A DNA stretch of 64,000 bases, from assembly GCA_000525675.1 (NCBI GenBank), contig CP002190.1, forward strand, positions 1,674,001-1,738,000. The letters run 5' to 3'. Shown here piece after piece: positions 60,262 through 64,000 of the stretch. The stretch is from Bdellovibrio bacteriovorus W (lineage in GTDB: Bacteria > Bdellovibrionota > Bdellovibrionia > Bdellovibrionales > Bdellovibrionaceae). The position numbers and the translations under genes are program-made. Below the pieces are notes generated by a model that made no database searches, was not told the origin of the DNA, and saw nothing but the letters and a program-made list of their open reading frames with translations. The number at the start of each line of letters is the position of its first letter. Positions within the stretch are counted from its first letter, which is position 1.

Positions 60262-61872
60262 ATGATCGACACAAATAATTCCTACTTCATTCTTCTCTTT
60301 AGTGGCGTCGCACTTTTCCTTTATGGAATGGGTTTGGCTTCTTCTTCACTTGAAAAACTGATGGCGGGAAAGATCACTGGACTGCTCAATCGCCTTTCGC
60401 AGAGCCGTTTCTTGGCAATCCTTACCGGCGTCATTTTAACGACTCTGATGCAGAGCTCGGGAGCCGTCACTTCCATGCTCGTCGGTTTAGGCTCCGCAAA
60501 GGTCATCAACCTTCGACAAGTGATGGGTGTGATCATTGGGACAGCCATTGGTACAACTCTGACAGTTCAGTTCATCTCGCTCGATATTGGCCAGTTCGCC
60601 CTGCCTGTTTTTGCTATTGCGTTTGCTGTCCATTTTAAGTCGAAGAAAACTGTTTTCAAAAATCTTTCCATGGTCTTTATGGGATTTGGATTATTGTTCT
60701 TCGGACTGAACATGATCTCAACATCTGCCAATCATTTTGCACAAAACCCAATGATGACGGATCTCTTTCAAAATTTAAGAGCAAACCCCGCCTACTCTCT
60801 GCTGATTTCTATTGTGTTTTGCGCCTTCGTTCAAAGCAGTGCCGTCACCATCGGTCTCGCAATGAGTCTTGCAAGTGTTGATGCGATCAGTTTCTATGAT
60901 GCTATTTTATGGGTTTATGGAGCTAACATTGGTACTACGTCTGTGGCTCTTATCGCCGCGGCAGGCGGCAACTATATTGGTCGCCAAGTTGCTTGGGCCC
61001 ATTTCTTTTATAAGACAATCAGCGTGATTATCTTCTATCCCTTCACGCAAATCTTTATTGATTTCTTAGGGTCCTACGACACAACAGTTTCACGTTCTAT
61101 CGCCAATGCGCATTTAATTTTCAACGTCGCCTCTTCAATTATCTTCTATCCATTTATCAATAAGGGCGCTGCTCTCATTGAAAAGATGTTCCCCAAATCT
61201 GCGTCTGAAGAGTTCGGCACTGAGTTCGTAAAGCTCAATAACTATCAAAGTTCCGCACTCGCTATTTCCTATGCCAGCCGTGAAATTATGCGCACAGCAG
61301 ATCTCGTTCTCGACATGGCGAATGACTCGATCAAGCTTTTTGACTCCAACGATCCAGTGGACTTCGATGCCATTCGCGAAAAAGATAATCAGATCGACTT
61401 TCTATACCGAGAAATTAAAATGTTCTTGCTAGATCGCGCGAACAAATCCAACAACGTGGTTCACCAGAACATCATGGATATGATCATGTTCTTAAGTGAC
61501 TTAGAAAGAGCCGCTGATGCGATTGATTTAAATATCGCTCAACTCGCGATGAAGAAGAACACTCTTAAGTTAGAGTTCTCTAAGGATGGATGGCAGGAAA
61601 TCTGCAAAATGCACTCTGAAGTTATGAAAGTGGCTTCGATGGCTATTAATGCCTACCAAAACCGCGAGCTTTGCGACGAAGCTATTCGTTTAAAACGTGA
61701 ACTCGCAAAAATTGAAATCTCTTTGCGCGAGAATCATATTAGCCGCTTGAACCGCGGGTTGGTTTCTTCTATCAATACAAGCTCAATTCACTTAGATCTT
61801 CTGAGTGAGTACCGCCGTTTTGCAAGCTTGCTGTGTAATCACGCTTACAATCAAAAAGGAAGTGCATCGTGA
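60262..61872 (+). CDS. Na/Pi cotransporter with PhoU-like domain
   Basis: This 536-residue protein belongs to the NptA/YjbB family. Its membrane domain (residues about 1-310) has two QSSGA-type repeats, LMQSSGAVTSMLVG and VQSSAVTIGLAM, which are the duplicated sodium/phosphate motif. The C-terminal domain is PhoU-like helical, with EIMRTADLVLDMA and LSDLERAADAIDLNI. It probably exchanges phosphate across the membrane. Stop overlaps the start of the next gene by four bases. Confidence 0.92.
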   Translation: MIDTNNSYFILLFSGVALFLYGMGLASSSLEKLMAGKITGLLNRLSQSRFLAILTGVILTTLMQSSGAVTSMLVGLGSAKVINLRQVMGVIIGTAIGTTLTVQFISLDIGQFALPVFAIAFAVHFKSKKTVFKNLSMVFMGFGLLFFGLNMISTSANHFAQNPMMTDLFQNLRANPAYSLLISIVFCAFVQSSAVTIGLAMSLASVDAISFYDAILWVYGANIGTTSVALIAAAGGNYIGRQVAWAHFFYKTISVIIFYPFTQIFIDFLGSYDTTVSRSIANAHLIFNVASSIIFYPFINKGAALIEKMFPKSASEEFGTEFVKLNNYQSSALAISYASREIMRTADLVLDMANDSIKLFDSNDPVDFDAIREKDNQIDFLYREIKMFLLDRANKSNNVVHQNIMDMIMFLSDLERAADAIDLNIAQLAMKKNTLKLEFSKDGWQEICKMHSEVMKVASMAINAYQNRELCDEAIRLKRELAKIEISLRENHISRLNRGLVSSINTSSIHLDLLSEYRRFASLLCNHAYNQKGSAS

Positions 61873-62210
61873 GTTTTGCTTTCCCCATTATTCTTTTGGT
61901 GTTTTCTAATATTTTTATGACCTTTGCGTGGTATGGACATCTTAAAAACCATAAGGATTCGGCGCTATGGCTTGTGATTCTTGTGAGCTGGGGAATTGCT
62001 TTCTTTGAATACCTCCTACAAGTTCCGGCCAATCGCTTGGGAAGCCAGCACTTCACCCTTCCGCAGTTAAAGATCATTCAGGAAGTCATCACTATGATCG
62101 TCTTTGCGGGATTTTCTTTGGTTTATATGAAGCAACCCCTCAAACTTGATTATCTCTGGGCAGGTCTTTGCCTTGTGGGGGCTGTTTATTTTATTTTTAG
62201 GACGCCATAA
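61869..62210 (+). CDS. DUF486 (DMT-like) membrane protein
   Basis: This 113-residue, four-helix membrane protein belongs to the DUF486 family, related to small DMT-type transporters. The signature HLKNHKDSALWLVILVSWGIAFFEYL-like region, the VPANRLG string and QLKIIQEVITM are present. It starts with GTG overlapping the stop of the Na/Pi gene (GTGA). Function unknown. Confidence 0.88.
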   Translation: MSFAFPIILLVFSNIFMTFAWYGHLKNHKDSALWLVILVSWGIAFFEYLLQVPANRLGSQHFTLPQLKIIQEVITMIVFAGFSLVYMKQPLKLDYLWAGLCLVGAVYFIFRTP

Positions 62211-62217
62211 GCAATAC

Positions 62218-62246
62218 ATCGGGGGTCTAGGGCCTCCTGATTTTTA
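62218..62246 (+). terminator. Terminator after the DUF486 gene
   Basis: ATCGGGGG (62218-62225) can pair with CCTCCTGAT (62233-62241) with one bulge, followed by TTTTAT. It lies 8 bases after the stop codon. Confidence 0.5.
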
Positions 62247-62284
62247 TCTATCTATTTAAACCCAAGCTAAGTTAGAATATAGGT

Positions 62285-63934
62285 ATGGAATTCATTTTCA
62301 TCCTTGAAGATGACGTTCGTATTCAAAAAGAGCTTTGGGACTCTCTAAGGTCGATCAATCCTCAATTATGCCTACGCTTCTTCCATAATCTTGAAGAGTT
62401 TCATGTTTGGCTGAAACAAGCCCTTCACGAAGGCCCTTTGTCTTTAGCAAACGCGGGCCATCGCTTCTTAGAAGATACATCCAGCGAAGTCCCCCCTGCT
62501 GAAAAAGATCAGCTACGCCTAATTATCGCAAATAATAATTTTCTCGGAACAAAGAACATGTCTCTTTTAAAAAGAGCGCGAGACTTTTTTATTCGCAAAA
62601 AACTTTGCTCTACTGAAAATCCAACATCGCTGGTTCTCACTGCGTTTGACAGTCCTGACTTCGACATCAAACTCGCTGAAGAACGAATTATCAATAATGT
62701 GATCTTCAAACCTTTTGATAAATTAATTCTGAAACAACATTTAAGCTTTGCTTTGTCAGGGCGTCACCCCCTTGCGACTGCCGACGTGGCCTCGTTTCAG
62801 ATGCACTCGACTCTTGAGATGTTAAAAGAGGTCTGCTTACACTCTCTTTCTGAAATCGGTTTTAGCTCTTGCAACAACCACCCAATCTCTGCAGGAGCTA
62901 TCAGTAAGTATTACAGCGAGTACTTCGAATCCAATCGCAAAAAAAGTCTATACGCTGTTTGCACAGGAAGCGAGAAACTTGCTGAAGATAACTATCTCTG
63001 CCACTTTCAGTTCTACGGAGCAGACAATCAGCAAATTCAAAGCCTTCGTCGATTGATCCTTCAAGATAAAGCTCATCAAGAAGAAAAAGTTAAAAGGCCC
63101 TCACCGTCACCCAAGAAAATCCTCATTCTTGAAGAGAACTCTCACAGCATTGCAGAGATTGAAAGTGCTCTACAAATTTACTTTGAAAATATCGAACTGC
63201 ACTCCTATGAAAGCTTTCCGCAGCTTCTAGCGGATCTTGCTGATAAAGACACTGTTCAAAAGAAATCTCTTCCAAACGAGTTTGACTATGTCTTTGTGAG
63301 CTACCAACAATTTGAAACCGAGCCCCTCGCAAAAAAAGATCAACTTTGCCAAGCCCTGAGCGAGCGGAAGCAAAAACATGCCCCCTCTACAGATAACACT
63401 TCTTCGCTTAAAGATTGCCGCTTTTTTGTCATTAGCCGTAGATCCCTAGAGCAAGATCAGATCCGCGACATGGCGAAATGGGCGCAAGAGGTCTTCTTTT
63501 ATCCTTTAGAAAAATCTTATATTGCGAAAAAACTTTCTCAACTCACTAAGCTTTCTATAAAACGCGAACTTGATATTAAGTCGTTGACGGTGAAAAGTGC
63601 TGATCCCGATCAAGCTCTGATCGCATCAAACTCTTTGAAATCTTTAAAGGTTGCGAACCCCGTAGAGATCACACAAATCTCTGAGGCGGGCCTCATTCTA
63701 AAGTACTATCGAGCCATGGGTATTGGTGGCTTTAGAGAATTCATACTATGGCGCCCGAATGAATTAGAAAACCCAGAGATTATCGGCACCGTGAATTTTA
63801 CTGAAAAAGACCGTGGTTCAGAGGCTTATCTCAATCATTTTGTCTTCTTTGGAATGACTGATTTTTACCTGAAACATCTTCGCCTATGGCTACGAGACGC
63901 TTATATACGCTCTAAAGCTGAGGGCGCTTCTTAA
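62285..63934 (+). CDS. Tandem duplicate of receiver-like and PilZ-like domains
   Basis: This 549-residue protein has two similar halves. Residues 1-160: receiver-like, with acidic pair Glu8-Asp9-Asp10, VLTAF (Thr at about 119) and KPFD (Lys at about 142), but the phosphorylatable Asp strand reads IIANNNF. Residues 170-265: PilZ-like, with LSEIGF and the strand pattern to FYGADNQQIQSLRRLI. Residues 277-410: second receiver-like domain with LEEN, SYQQF and FVISRR, more degenerate. Residues 445-549: second PilZ-like domain with ISEAGL and a matching end FFGMTDFYLKHLRLWLRDAYI. No clear RxxxR c-di-GMP motif is present. No signal peptide. It is probably a signalling adaptor; function unknown. Confidence 0.75.
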   Translation: MEFIFILEDDVRIQKELWDSLRSINPQLCLRFFHNLEEFHVWLKQALHEGPLSLANAGHRFLEDTSSEVPPAEKDQLRLIIANNNFLGTKNMSLLKRARDFFIRKKLCSTENPTSLVLTAFDSPDFDIKLAEERIINNVIFKPFDKLILKQHLSFALSGRHPLATADVASFQMHSTLEMLKEVCLHSLSEIGFSSCNNHPISAGAISKYYSEYFESNRKKSLYAVCTGSEKLAEDNYLCHFQFYGADNQQIQSLRRLILQDKAHQEEKVKRPSPSPKKILILEENSHSIAEIESALQIYFENIELHSYESFPQLLADLADKDTVQKKSLPNEFDYVFVSYQQFETEPLAKKDQLCQALSERKQKHAPSTDNTSSLKDCRFFVISRRSLEQDQIRDMAKWAQEVFFYPLEKSYIAKKLSQLTKLSIKRELDIKSLTVKSADPDQALIASNSLKSLKVANPVEITQISEAGLILKYYRAMGIGGFREFILWRPNELENPEIIGTVNFTEKDRGSEAYLNHFVFFGMTDFYLKHLRLWLRDAYIRSKAEGAS

Positions 63935-64000
63935 AATTATTAATTTTTTTGTCACAATCTCTGAATCTCCTTCCTATAGCCTTATAGAAAGGAAGACATC
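63935..64000 (+). other. Leader of the next gene, cut by the window
   Basis: After the stop there is an AT-rich stretch with TTGTCA (63949-63954) and CTATAG-like sequence about 20 bases later. GAAAGGAAG (63987-63995) looks like a ribosome binding site, so another plus-strand gene probably starts just past the right edge. Confidence 0.4.

Overview
The window looks like the chromosome of a Bdellovibrio-type predatory bacterium (Bdellovibrionota). The basis is the gene mix, not a database match. It is rich in secreted and lipid-anchored proteins of unknown function. It also carries a fused isobutyryl-CoA mutase, a giant Ig/RCC1 lipoprotein, minor-pilin-like proteins and a candidate flagellar-sigma (sigma-28) promoter. 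I see no phage, transposon, IS element, CRISPR array, rRNA or tRNA, and base composition is even throughout. I read it as resident chromosome in which the odd material is lineage-specific surface biology.

Layout. 1-2.2 kb: end of a membrane protein gene and two secreted proteins of unknown function, one with polyproline tracts. 2.3-9.3 kb: SohB protease and a complete oligopeptide ABC importer (two ATPases, binding protein, two permeases) closed by a strong terminator; it fits a cell living on prey peptides. 9.5-14.3 kb: small secreted protein, TatA, AsmA-like protein, GreA, a BFD-type iron-sulfur protein and glyoxalase II. 14.4-22.5 kb: a 2585-residue lipoprotein of Calx-beta and Ig-like modules ending in 14 RCC1 blades, then a 43-residue lipoprotein. 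22.6-24.7 kb: FeoA/FeoB iron uptake. 24.9-33.2 kb: secreted protein, a divergent pair of pterin synthase homologues, a second stalk-plus-propeller lipoprotein, phosphatidylserine decarboxylase, a GlsB/YeaQ-type protein, an AraC-type regulator and an acetyltransferase. 33.3-38.3 kb: hydroxyacyl-CoA dehydrogenase, enoyl-CoA hydratase and IcmF, probably one short-chain acyl-CoA operon. 38.3-50 kb: secreted SH3-like protein, PlsC, lipoproteins including a HExxH metalloprotease, a TIGR01777-SRPBCC fusion next to photolyase, an ABC1 kinase and a TlpA-type thioredoxin. 50-55.8 kb: three prepilin-like proteins plus an EF-hand secreted protein. 55.9-62.2 kb: zinc-type CDF exporter, CtaA/COX15-like protein, Lon-substrate-binding-domain protein, DCC oxidoreductase, Nudix hydrolase, YoaK-like protein, Na/Pi cotransporter and DUF486 protein. 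62.3-63.9 kb: a protein that appears to be a tandem duplicate of a receiver-like plus PilZ-like unit.

The best candidates for undescribed biology are: (1) the 50.1-55.8 kb minor-pilin-like operon, with a 981-residue tip-like pilin lacking Glu5, an EF-hand partner and a TAAG-N15-GCCGATAA element upstream; (2) the pseudo-receiver/PilZ duplicate protein at the right end; (3) the giant lipoprotein whose 14 RCC1 blades each keep a cysteine pair; (4) a recurring arrangement in which the ribosome binding site sits inside an inverted repeat next to the start codon, strongest at 9.56, 32.75, 45.16 and 55.78 kb. All functional statements are read from sequence by eye; no database search or folding program was run.
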